Shown: one piece after another, positions 6,275-14,121 of the stretch | Layout of the letters: each line of letters begins with the position of its first letter | How positions within the stretch are numbered: position 1 is the stretch's first letter | Assembly (NCBI GenBank): GCA_014879575.1 | Contig: JACSRU010000071.1 | Span: forward strand, 1-32,612 | Direction: 5' to 3' | From: Chthoniobacterales bacterium | GTDB lineage: Bacteria > Verrucomicrobiota > Verrucomicrobiia > Chthoniobacterales > Terrimicrobiaceae | Length of the DNA: 32,612 nt | The notes under the pieces: model-generated | What the model saw: only the letters and a program-made list of their open reading frames with translations | Database searches by the model: none | Told to the model about the DNA's origin: nothing | Program-made: the position numbers and the translations under genes

Positions 6275-7633
6275 GTGAAAGCACAAACCAACGGACTGAC
6301 AAAAACGACCAGTTTTTTCCTCGAGCCCGTTGGCCCATTTCGCCTCGACCTCACCGTCTGGACGCTGCGCCGCCGCTCCAGCAACGAGGTGGATCGCTGG
6401 GATGGCACCACCTATCGGCGGGTGTTGATTCTCGACGGCCTGCCGGTAGATGTCTCGGTCGCCCAATGGGCTCCGCCGGATTCCCGACGACTGCACGTGA
6501 CGCTCGCCGGACAACAGATTTCGGAAAAGGTAAAAACATTGGCAAAAAAATCTCTGGAGCGTCTGCTGGGGCTCCGGGTGGATTTGTCGGACTTCTACCG
6601 CCTTGCCGCACAGGACGACCGGCTGCGCCCGCTGGTGAAACGATTTCACGGAATGAAGCCGCCGCGCCTTCCCTCCCTTTTCGAGGCCCTGGCAAATGCC
6701 ATCGCCTGCCAACAACTTTCCTTGTCCCTCGGCATTTTGTTGCTGAGCCGACTGACAAAATCCTTTGGGGTTTCGGCGAATCCCCGGATGCCGGGATCGG
6801 CGCGCGCCTTTCCCCGGCCTGAAGACATTGCCAATCACCGCCCGTCGGATTTTCGGAAATTGGGTTTCAGCCACACCAAGGGCGAATCGCTCATCCGGCT
6901 GGCACAAGCCTGCCTGCACGAGATCCCCTGTGATGCGCTGGAAAAGGCCAACAACGCCAGCGTTATGGAATGCCTGCAGGCCTGGAAAGGCATCGGGCGC
7001 TGGAGCGCGGAATACGTGCTTCTGCGGGGCCTGGGGCGGCTGGACATCTATCCCGGTGACGACGTCGGGGCGCGCAATAATTTGCAACGCTGGTTGAAGC
7101 TCCGCAAGCCCCTCGACTACCCGGGAGTCCGACAGATCACCGCTTGCTGGCAGCCCTATGCCGGGCTAATTTATTTCCACCTGCTACTGGATCGGCTCGA
7201 TGCGGGGGGACACCTCGCGGCGCCCGTTCCAGAAAATCTCCCCCAAAAACCAACCCAAGCCACCAAACCCATGATCCAACTCAAGCGTGTCTATGAACCC
7301 TCCGCACGAAGTGACGGCAGGCGAATCCTCGTCGAACGTCTCTGGCCACGCGGATTAACAAAGGAAACCGCAAAGCTCGACGACTGGCTGCGCGACGTGG
7401 CACCCAGCACGGAATTAAGAAAATGGTTCAGCCATGATCCCGCCAAATGGACGGAGTTCCAGCGGCGCTACCGCAGCGAGCTGGACGCGCATCCGGAGGC
7501 TTGGCAACCGATTCTCGACGCCTCGGCAAACGGTGTCGTCACGTTGTTGTTCAGCTCCCACGACGCCGCGCACAACAATGTCGTCGCCCTCAAGTCTTAC
7601 CTGGAATCCCGGAAGTCCAGACGCTCCAAATAA
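6275..7633 (+). CDS. AlkA-type DNA-3-methyladenine glycosylase fused to DUF488
   Basis: This 452-residue protein joins two domains. Residues 10-310 match the AlkA family, which excises alkylated bases: an N-terminal TBP-like fold, then the helix-hairpin-helix core. The hairpin is around LQAWKGIGRWSAEYVLLRGL (234-253), and the catalytic aspartate pair is in YPGDDVGARNN (D262-D263). After a proline-rich linker (315-332), residues 333-446 form a complete DUF488 (YeaO-like) domain, recognised by IQLKRVYEP, RILVERLWPRGL and WFSHDPAKW; its biochemical role is not established. The GTG start at 6275 has AGGAA just upstream. The internal ATG at 7271 that would begin a separate DUF488 protein has no ribosome site, so a true fusion is favoured. 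The next gene starts 22 bp downstream. Confidence 0.85.
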   Translation: MKAQTNGLTKTTSFFLEPVGPFRLDLTVWTLRRRSSNEVDRWDGTTYRRVLILDGLPVDVSVAQWAPPDSRRLHVTLAGQQISEKVKTLAKKSLERLLGLRVDLSDFYRLAAQDDRLRPLVKRFHGMKPPRLPSLFEALANAIACQQLSLSLGILLLSRLTKSFGVSANPRMPGSARAFPRPEDIANHRPSDFRKLGFSHTKGESLIRLAQACLHEIPCDALEKANNASVMECLQAWKGIGRWSAEYVLLRGLGRLDIYPGDDVGARNNLQRWLKLRKPLDYPGVRQITACWQPYAGLIYFHLLLDRLDAGGHLAAPVPENLPQKPTQATKPMIQLKRVYEPSARSDGRRILVERLWPRGLTKETAKLDDWLRDVAPSTELRKWFSHDPAKWTEFQRRYRSELDAHPEAWQPILDASANGVVTLLFSSHDAAHNNVVALKSYLESRKSRRSK

Positions 7634-7655
7634 GCCCCGCACACCAATCCGCTTT

Positions 7656-9317
7656 ATGATTCCCTTCGATGCCGCGCACAGGAGCCTGCACTATCCGGAT
7701 GATCGTCGGATTTGCCTCTGGGTGCGGCCCTCGCTGGTGTTCGGCGCCGGTGTGGCGGTGCTCCTTTTTCTTGCGCCTGCCTGGATCCAATGGGCTATGG
7801 CCGGGCTGCCAAACATCGTCCCGTCGCCGGGAGCAGCCTCTTCCTCAAGCCCCCACGGTTTTCCACTTTGGTTGAGGCTGTGCCATTTCCTGAACTTCGC
7901 CTTCATCATGCTGTTGATTCGCAGCGGGGTTTGCATCCTGATGGATCACCCGCGGCTCTACTTCAATGACCATTGCACACCGGGCAGCGAATGGCTTCGC
8001 CTGACCCCTCTGAGCGTTCCCACGGATCGCCTTTGGACGGCAAAAGATGACTCCCGCTACATCTCGCCGCTTTTGGCCACTCCGGGATACCGACATTCGA
8101 TCGGCATTGCCCGCGTCTGGCATTTCCTCGTTGTTCACGGCTTCATTCTGACCGGTATCGTGTTTTATGTCCTGCTGATGTCCACCGGCCAATGGCGGCG
8201 ACTGGTGCCGGAATCCTGGGATATCATCCCCCAGGCGTGGGCCTACCTCGTCCATTATGCGACGTTCCACCTGCCGCCCGAGCCCAACGGATTCTACGCC
8301 TACAACCCGCTGCAGCAACTGGCTTACTTTGGCGTCGTCTTCGGACTCGGTCCCCTGGCGATATTGACCGGGCTTGCCATGTCGCCGGCCGTGGTCAATC
8401 GCTTCCCCTGGTATGCCCGCCTTTTTGGAGGCCGACAATCTGCGCGCTCCATCCACTTTTTGAACATGCTGGGGTTCGTGGGTTTTATTGTCATTCATGT
8501 CGCCCTGGTGGTTCTGACCGGGTTCGTGCGCAACATGAACCACATCGTCATGGGCACCGACACGCTTCACCCGCAGGGAATGGTCCTGGGACTGCTTGCC
8601 ATTGGTGCGGTGGGACTTTCCTGGGTGGCGGCGCATTATCTGTCCTGGTATGCGCCCCGGCAGCTTCAGCACACGCTGAAACTGGTGACCTACCCCATGC
8701 AGTTGCTGACTCTGAATCGTCTCTCGCCGCAGAACGCCTATACCAAAGACGACATTTCTCCATATTTTTGGCCCAACGGAAAGGTGCCGACACGATCCGA
8801 CTGGGAGCATCTGGTGGAAACCGGATTCCGGGATTATCGGCTGAAAATCGGGGGTTTGGTGGAAAATCCGGTCGAACTTTCGTTGACGGACCTCGCCGCC
8901 TTCGGCGAGCAGGACCAAATCACCATGCACCATTGCATCCAAGGCTGGAGCGGAATCGCCCAATGGGGAGGCATCCCGATGGCAACCATCGTCAACCTCG
9001 TGCGCCCCTTTCCCAAGGCGCGCACCGTGGTTTTTTATTCCTTTGGCGACGCCCTCTATGGCGGCGCCTATTACGACACGCAATCCCTCGAGAACGTGCT
9101 CAAGCCCCAATGCCTGCTTGCCACGCGGATGAACGGAAAGCCCCTCCCGGAAGTCTATGGCGCACCCATCCGACTGCGCGTCGAGAATCAACTGGGCTAC
9201 AAAATGGTCAAGTGGATTGAACGCATCGAGTTTGTCGAGTCGGAAAAATCCGTGGGCCTGGGCGAGGGCGGCAAAAACGAAGACGACGAGTATTTCGATC
9301 TCCTGCCCAATATCTGA
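7656..9317 (+). CDS. Cytochrome b membrane domain fused to sulfite-oxidase-type molybdopterin domain
   Basis: The 553-residue protein has six likely membrane helices (about 26-48, 72-96, 154-176, 222-245, 267-291, 307-330). Histidines H77, H156, H161, H267, H281 and H327 in or near them are candidates for heme b ligands. A linker leads to a C-terminal molybdopterin oxidoreductase domain (about 380-530). Its MHHCIQGWSGIAQWGG segment holds C427, the expected molybdenum ligand, in a context like MsrP. This looks like an MsrQ-like and MsrP-like pair in one chain, taking electrons from the quinone pool. No twin-arginine signal exists. Positive charges cluster in the N-terminus, loops 2-3 and 4-5 and the C-terminal side, so the catalytic domain is predicted to be cytoplasmic. 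The substrate is unknown. Confidence 0.82.
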   Translation: MIPFDAAHRSLHYPDDRRICLWVRPSLVFGAGVAVLLFLAPAWIQWAMAGLPNIVPSPGAASSSSPHGFPLWLRLCHFLNFAFIMLLIRSGVCILMDHPRLYFNDHCTPGSEWLRLTPLSVPTDRLWTAKDDSRYISPLLATPGYRHSIGIARVWHFLVVHGFILTGIVFYVLLMSTGQWRRLVPESWDIIPQAWAYLVHYATFHLPPEPNGFYAYNPLQQLAYFGVVFGLGPLAILTGLAMSPAVVNRFPWYARLFGGRQSARSIHFLNMLGFVGFIVIHVALVVLTGFVRNMNHIVMGTDTLHPQGMVLGLLAIGAVGLSWVAAHYLSWYAPRQLQHTLKLVTYPMQLLTLNRLSPQNAYTKDDISPYFWPNGKVPTRSDWEHLVETGFRDYRLKIGGLVENPVELSLTDLAAFGEQDQITMHHCIQGWSGIAQWGGIPMATIVNLVRPFPKARTVVFYSFGDALYGGAYYDTQSLENVLKPQCLLATRMNGKPLPEVYGAPIRLRVENQLGYKMVKWIERIEFVESEKSVGLGEGGKNEDDEYFDLLPNI

Positions 9318-9377
9318 AACGGCCTTCCGCTAATCGGAACACAGTTCATTTCTGGATTTTTAATGCGTTTGCCCTGC

Positions 9378-9396
9378 GCCCGCCACGAAGGCGGGC
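9378..9396 (+). terminator. Possible terminator after the molybdopterin fusion gene
   Basis: GCCCGCC (9378-9384) pairs with GGCGGGC (9390-9396) around ACGAA. The T-rich tract is weak and offset (CTTTT about ten bases on). It lies 60 bp past the stop at 9317. Confidence 0.4.
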
Positions 9397-9521
9397 TGAC
9401 ACCACTTTTCGCTGCCATGACCGGCATCATCCGTCTCGATCCGGGTGACCGGGTAATTCCTTTGGCAGGCGTGCTTTTTTTACTTGTCAGGCGATCCTGC
9501 GTCAGATAGAGAAGCACTCCT

Positions 9522-10169
9522 ATGAAGCCCATTGCGCTCCTCCTGGCCCTCTTCACTGCCGCAACCGCCCATGCCGGATCTTTCGGTGGCCCCCCGCCCT
9601 TCACGAATGGCAGCCCGCTCGAATCCGGAGTTGATGGAGCCTATCAGGCCTCGGCCCGTGGAAACAATCTGAGCGGCATCATCACCTTCAGCTACAATAA
9701 TGGGGTCCAAACCCTCGTCGCGACAGCCAATCGGTGGGCCATTTTTTCTCAAGGACAGGTTTTCACCGGAGCAACCGATGCCGCCATCAATGATGGAAAA
9801 ATTTCCGGCGTCTTGGAAACCTCCCCCGTGGCTCCCGTGGCGCGCACCAGCACGACCTCCAGCTTTGTCAGTTGGGTCAGCACAGCACCGGCCACCACCT
9901 CATCCTCTACAAGAACGGAAGGAACAACTCTGGCTCCCTTGGCCAATCCCTCCGGATACTTTAATGCCAAATTGGACAACAATTCACCGACCGGAAGCTT
10001 CAAGGGCAACGGAGTGCTGGCGGGCATCTTTACGAAAACCGTCACTTCCACGGGCATTGATGTCAGCGGTGTCAATACCCAGACGACCGGACCAAACACA
10101 ACGGTCACCACGGAACAAATCAACGCCCCCTTCAAGGTGAAGGGCGTCCGGGCACACACCGGATCCTGA
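9522..10169 (+). CDS. Secreted protein of unknown function
   Basis: The 215-residue product starts with a clear signal peptide, MKPIALLLALFTAATAHA, with a likely cut after AHA at residue 18. The mature part is rich in threonine, serine, glycine and asparagine and probably beta-rich. Its first segment runs through GSFGGPPPFTNGSPLESG and a region with alternating hydrophobic residues (IITFSYNNGVQTLVA). There is no cysteine, no membrane anchor and no sorting tail, so it is likely periplasmic or exported. I do not recognise an enzyme motif. It is followed by a 168-bp gap in which I see no gene, and then a pseudopilin gene on the same strand. Whether the two are linked in function cannot be told from sequence. 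Confidence 0.75.
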   Translation: MKPIALLLALFTAATAHAGSFGGPPPFTNGSPLESGVDGAYQASARGNNLSGIITFSYNNGVQTLVATANRWAIFSQGQVFTGATDAAINDGKISGVLETSPVAPVARTSTTSSFVSWVSTAPATTSSSTRTEGTTLAPLANPSGYFNAKLDNNSPTGSFKGNGVLAGIFTKTVTSTGIDVSGVNTQTTGPNTTVTTEQINAPFKVKGVRAHTGS

Positions 10170-10337
10170 CACGTTACCCAGGCGCGTTGGCTTGAATCCC
10201 GGCTTGAGATTCTTTCCAGGGAGAGGACGTCTCATTTTTCCGGGATTTCCTGAAAACTCCGGAGATGGATCTCTCGGGGTTCCCCTGAGTGTTTCAATGT
10301 CGGAAGGGTTTCCAGAGTCGTGCGTCGGGGTTTTCAC

Positions 10338-10868
10338 ATGAGCGACAAATCCAGGCATTCGGCGCGGGGGCTCACCATGATTGAGGTGCTGGTGAGTATT
10401 GCCATCGTGAGCATTCTGGCTTCCATGGTGACTCTGGCCTGGCCCAGGGTCATGGCTTCGGTGGCGGCCGCCAAATGCATGGGAAACATGCGCTCCCTTC
10501 ACGTTTCTTTGGGATCCTACGTCACCGACACCGGTCACTGGCCCCAACTGCCGGAAAATCTCGATGTTTCCGGAAGCAATGACGCCGCCTACGAGGATTG
10601 GTGGCTCGAGGAGTTGAAGCCCTACGGGGGGATTCCATCGGTTTGGCAGTGCCCGCTGATCCAAAGCAAGATTTCCAACAAAGATCCCGACGGGCGTCCC
10701 AGGATTCATTACACGCCGACGCCATTCGACGAGATCCCTTCCACTCCCTTTAAGTGGCCCACCCAGCCCTGGCTGGTTGAGATCGGCAATATTCACGGAC
10801 GGGGTGCCAATATTTGTTTTACCGACGGCTCGATTCGTTCGATGGATGATGTGCTGGATTTGAACTGA
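10338..10868 (+). CDS. Type II secretion-like pseudopilin
   Basis: The 176-residue protein has a prepilin leader, with processing expected after G11 in SARG-LTMIEVLVSIAIVS. The conserved glutamate is at position 5 of the mature protein, and a 20-residue hydrophobic helix follows. The globular part contains CPLIQSK and ends with GANICFTDGSIRSM. The F-T-D-G turn resembles the H-X9-DG C-terminal motif of pseudopilin-like proteins that are abundant in Planctomycetes and Verrucomicrobia. A GTG at 10320 would extend the leader by six residues; the ATG at 10338 is preferred. There is no prepilin peptidase or secretion ATPase in the window, so it would have to work with machinery encoded elsewhere. 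Confidence 0.85.
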   Translation: MSDKSRHSARGLTMIEVLVSIAIVSILASMVTLAWPRVMASVAAAKCMGNMRSLHVSLGSYVTDTGHWPQLPENLDVSGSNDAAYEDWWLEELKPYGGIPSVWQCPLIQSKISNKDPDGRPRIHYTPTPFDEIPSTPFKWPTQPWLVEIGNIHGRGANICFTDGSIRSMDDVLDLN

Positions 10869-10951
10869 AGGCCCCGCGCATTCCGTCCGTGCGGGCGCCA
10901 AAGGTAAAGATTGCCACCTCCGGTGTTCCTTGCGAACCTCCCGACGCATCC

Positions 10952-12019
10952 ATGAGCAAAATTATCATTCTTGGCGGCGCGGGTTTCCTTGGGATGAACT
11001 GTGTCCGGTATTTCCGTGAGGCCGGCCATACGGTCTGGGCTTTCGACAACCTGGTGCGGCGGGGATCGGAATTGAACCTTCCCGAATTCCGGAGACTGGG
11101 CGTCGAATTTTTCCATGGGGATGTCCGAAACAAGGAGGATTTCGTCACGCTGCCCAAGGGGGTGGATTTTGTGCTCGATTGTTCGGCCCAACCGTCCGCG
11201 ATCGATGGCTACAACAATCCCACTTTCGATCTGACCAATAACACCTACGGTTTGGTGAATGCGCTGGAATTTGCCCGCGAACGCGGAGCCGGATTTCTTT
11301 TTTGCAGCACAAATCGGGTTTACAGTGCCGACCGGGTCAATGCGTTTGCGACGAAGGAAGAGGAGACCCGTTGGGTCTGGGACGCTTCGCGGATTCCTCC
11401 CACGAGGGGCTTCGATCCGGTCCGGGGATATTCCCAGGAGTTCGACGTGGATGGTGGCGCCCACAGCGTTTACGGCTTGTCGAAGATCTGTGCGGATCTC
11501 ATTTGCCAGGAATGGGCGCGGGCGTTCGACGTGCCCACGGTGGTCAACCGCTTCGGCGTCCTCGCGGGGCCGGGCCAGTTTGGAAAATGCGCCCAGGGGT
11601 GGGTTGCCTGGTGGGCGATCGCCGCGCACTTCGACTTTCCGCTCCAATATATCGGTTGGAAGGGAAAACAGGTCCGCGACATCCTCTTCGCCGAAGATGC
11701 CTGCCGACTCTTCGAGTTGGAGATGAAAAATATCGGGGCCGTGAAAGGTCAGGTGTTCAATGCCGGAGGAGGGGCCGAAAATACGCTTTCCCTGCTCGAA
11801 GCCACGGCGTTGGTCAATGAGCTGACCGGGAAAAAAATGACCCCCGGACTCGCGCCCGAACCCCGCACGGCGGACTTTCAGATCTGGGTCAGCGATTATC
11901 GCAAGGCCACCGATGCGCTCGGATGGCGGCCTCAGATTGATCTCCGCACCGGATACCAATCCATCGTGGAATGGGTCCGCCGCGAGGAGTCGGCACTTCG
12001 TGGGCTCTACGCCTCGTAA
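10952..12019 (+). CDS. NAD-dependent epimerase, CDP-paratose 2-epimerase-like
   Basis: The 355-residue protein is an extended short-chain dehydrogenase. GGAGFLG near the N-terminus binds NAD, a serine/threonine-rich strand (FLFCSTNRVY) precedes the active site, and YGLSK supplies the catalytic tyrosine and lysine. The GPGQFGKCAQGWVAWW segment and GKQVRDILF are typical of the CDP-paratose/CDP-tyvelose 2-epimerase branch, which interconverts dideoxyhexoses for lipopolysaccharide. The exact substrate is an inference, since related enzymes epimerise other nucleotide sugars. The ATG at 10952 places the nucleotide-binding strand right at the start. There are no glycosyltransferases or other nucleotide-sugar genes nearby, so it looks isolated from any O-antigen cluster. 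Confidence 0.8.
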   Translation: MSKIIILGGAGFLGMNCVRYFREAGHTVWAFDNLVRRGSELNLPEFRRLGVEFFHGDVRNKEDFVTLPKGVDFVLDCSAQPSAIDGYNNPTFDLTNNTYGLVNALEFARERGAGFLFCSTNRVYSADRVNAFATKEEETRWVWDASRIPPTRGFDPVRGYSQEFDVDGGAHSVYGLSKICADLICQEWARAFDVPTVVNRFGVLAGPGQFGKCAQGWVAWWAIAAHFDFPLQYIGWKGKQVRDILFAEDACRLFELEMKNIGAVKGQVFNAGGGAENTLSLLEATALVNELTGKKMTPGLAPEPRTADFQIWVSDYRKATDALGWRPQIDLRTGYQSIVEWVRREESALRGLYAS

Positions 12020-12095
12020 CGCGCCATGTTGTCGTGTCCGCAGTGCGGTTTCGTGAGGGCTTGGGAGTTACGAGTCCGTTGAGGAAAGGTAGTTA

Positions 12096-12126
12096 TTGCA
12101 GACAGCGGGATTATTTCATTTATTAT
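12096..12126 (+). promoter_or_regulatory. Possible promoter of the 2-oxoacid dehydrogenase operon
   Basis: TTGCAG at 12096-12101 is followed, after 17 to 19 bases, by the AT-rich TTTATTAT (12119-12126), just before the ATG at 12135. This is the only AT-rich stretch in the 115-bp gap. If used, the transcript would have almost no leader. Confidence 0.4.
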
Positions 12127-12134
12127 TTTTTCTA

Positions 12135-13151
12135 ATGCCAACACCCAAGGAGGAACCCCCCGTAACGAGTGCGGAGTTTATCAAGGCCTACCGTGTGATG
12201 CTCCTGGCGCGTGTGCTCGAAGAGAAGCTCGCGAGTCTCTACCGGGGAGGGATGATTAAAGGCGGGGTGTTTCTCGGGCGCGGACAGGAAGCCTTGAGCG
12301 TCTCGGTGGCGCAGCCCCTCAGGAAGGGAGATATTTTTGCGCCGTTGATTCGCGACCAGGCGGGAAGAATGGCCTTTGGGGACACCGTGCTCGATACCCT
12401 GCGGACTTACCTCGGTTCGCAGCTCGGCCCAATGAAGGGACGGGATGGGAATATTCACCGAGGCAGACCCCGCGAAGGCTATTATGCCATGATCAGCCAC
12501 CTGGGGGCGATGGTTCCTGCCGTTGCCGGAGCTTTGCTGGCCCGGCGACTGAAAGGGGAGACGGGAATCGTCGGGGCAACCTGCCTTGGGGATGGCGCCA
12601 CCTCGACGGGCGCCTTTCACGAGGGGCTCAATGCCGCGGCTGTGGAGAAACTGCCCCTTGTGTTGGTTGTCGCCAACAACCAATACGCCTACTCCACCCC
12701 GAACTCCCGGCAGTTTGTCTGTCGCGACCTGATCGACAAGGCCATCGGCTACGGGGTCGCTGCCCACAAGGTGGATGCAACGGATCTGGAGCAGTGTCTG
12801 CTGACATTGCGCAAGGCGGTTCGGGCCGCCCGCGAGGGCGGAGGACCCCAGTTTGTCGTGGGCGATCTTCTCCGCCTTGTCGGACACGGGGAACACGATG
12901 ACGCGCACTATGTGGATCCTGCCTTGAAGTCCGCCCCGATCGGACGCGATTGCCTCCTCCTTGCCGAGGAGCAGATCATTGCAAAAGCCTGGGCCACCCG
13001 CACGGAGACCGCCGCCTGGCGGCAGGAAGCCGAGGGGGAGGTCAACTCCACCGTGGACAAGGTCCGCCGCGAACCCGGACCGAACCCGGAGGATGATGAT
13101 TGGATGGCCTACTCGAAATCCGAGTTCGCGGAACACTACGCCGGAGCATGA
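12135..13151 (+). CDS. pdhA: 2-oxoacid dehydrogenase E1 component, alpha subunit
   Basis: This is the thiamine-diphosphate-binding alpha chain of a pyruvate-type dehydrogenase. The complex decarboxylates a 2-oxoacid and passes the acyl group to E2 lipoate. In the 338-residue product the ThDP motif begins with GDG (152-154) and ends with NN (181-182), with GATSTGAFHEGLNAAAVEKL between. The DGNIHRG region resembles the phosphorylation-loop area of the family. Pyruvate is the likeliest substrate, but acetoin or branched-chain oxoacids cannot be excluded. The stop codon overlaps the start of the beta-subunit gene (ATGA), implying coupled translation in equal amounts. The first in-frame start at 12096 would add a hydrophobic stretch without family support. 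Confidence 0.9.
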   Translation: MPTPKEEPPVTSAEFIKAYRVMLLARVLEEKLASLYRGGMIKGGVFLGRGQEALSVSVAQPLRKGDIFAPLIRDQAGRMAFGDTVLDTLRTYLGSQLGPMKGRDGNIHRGRPREGYYAMISHLGAMVPAVAGALLARRLKGETGIVGATCLGDGATSTGAFHEGLNAAAVEKLPLVLVVANNQYAYSTPNSRQFVCRDLIDKAIGYGVAAHKVDATDLEQCLLTLRKAVRAAREGGGPQFVVGDLLRLVGHGEHDDAHYVDPALKSAPIGRDCLLLAEEQIIAKAWATRTETAAWRQEAEGEVNSTVDKVRREPGPNPEDDDWMAYSKSEFAEHYAGA

Positions 13152-14116
13152 GCAGCATCACTTATTTGGAAGCCATCCGGCTCGCACAGGAAAAAGCTCT
13201 TGCCGACGATCCCAGGGTCTTCCTCTACGGTCAGGATGTCGGAAATTTCGGAGGCGCCTTCAAGGCCTCGAAGAACCTTGCGAAGGAATTTCCCGGAAGG
13301 GTTTTTGACGCTCCCTTGAGCGAGGATGCGATCATCGGCATGGCGGTCGGCGCCGCGATCGAGGGAATGCGTCCGATCGTGGAGATGCAGTTCGCCGATT
13401 TCTCCACGTGCGGATTCAACCAGATCGTGAATCACGCGGCGACGCTCTATTACCGCACGGGGGTTCCGTGTCCGATTGTCGTGCGACTGCCATCCGGCGG
13501 CACCTCCGGCGGCGGCCCGTTTCACAGTCAGAGCATGGAGGCTCTCTACGCGCACTACCCCGGACTTGTGGTGATGACGCCGGCCACCGTGGAGGATGCC
13601 TACAGCATGCTGCTCGAGGCGGTCGCCCTTGATGACCCGGTGATCTTTTGCGAACACAAGTTTCTTTATTATCACCTGAAAGCCGAGGAGCTTCCCGAAA
13701 CGGCCCTGCCGGTAGGCAAGGCACGGCTGGCCCGCGCGGGACGGGATGCCACGATTGTCACCCATGGGGCCATGTTGCACGAGGCGATTGCTGCCGCCAA
13801 CGAACTGGCGACGGATGGATACGAGTTGGAAATCGTGGATTTGCGCACGGTCAAGCCGCTGGATATGGACATCGTGCTGGCCTCGGTCGCCCGCACCGGA
13901 CGCCTACTCTGCGTGAGCGAGGAATGGCCGTGGGGTGGAGTCGCCGCCGAGGTGATCGCCCGGGTGACCAGTGAGGGGTTTGGTCTCCTGGATGTCGCTC
14001 CGCAGCGGCTCAACGCGAAGGATACGCCGGTTCCCTATCACCCGGATCTTTGGTCTGTTCACCGTCCGACAGCCTCTGCGATTGCCGAGGCCTCCCGAAG
14101 ACTGTTAAACATCTAA
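13148..14116 (+). CDS. pdhB: 2-oxoacid dehydrogenase E1 component, beta subunit
   Basis: The 322-residue beta chain pairs with the preceding alpha chain to form the alpha2-beta2 E1 heterotetramer. It contains the transketolase pyrimidine-binding region (YLEAIRLAQEKAL, PLSEDAIIGMAVGAAIEGMRP, EMQFADFS), with the conserved VVRLPSGG and HSQSMEALYAHYPGL segments. The C-terminal transketolase domain (DATIVTHGAM, VDLRTVKPLD, SEEWPWGG) follows. Its ATG overlaps the alpha-subunit stop by four bases, and the E2 gene starts 5 bp after its stop, so all three form one operon. Length and domain order are those expected for the family. Confidence 0.92.
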   Translation: MSSITYLEAIRLAQEKALADDPRVFLYGQDVGNFGGAFKASKNLAKEFPGRVFDAPLSEDAIIGMAVGAAIEGMRPIVEMQFADFSTCGFNQIVNHAATLYYRTGVPCPIVVRLPSGGTSGGGPFHSQSMEALYAHYPGLVVMTPATVEDAYSMLLEAVALDDPVIFCEHKFLYYHLKAEELPETALPVGKARLARAGRDATIVTHGAMLHEAIAAANELATDGYELEIVDLRTVKPLDMDIVLASVARTGRLLCVSEEWPWGGVAAEVIARVTSEGFGLLDVAPQRLNAKDTPVPYHPDLWSVHRPTASAIAEASRRLLNI

Positions 14117-14121
14117 ACGTC

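Noticed and set aside
7271-7633. Separate DUF488 gene starting at the internal ATG
   Set aside because: There is no ribosome site before the ATG, and the frame is continuous with the glycosylase.
7845-9191. 448-codon minus-strand open frame across the molybdopterin fusion
   Set aside because: It is antisense to a well-supported membrane protein; composition is Q/H/R-rich without motifs.
12026-12082. 18-codon frame with a CPQCGF zinc-ribbon-like start
   Set aside because: It has only two cysteines and ends after 18 codons with no ribosome site; chance is more likely.
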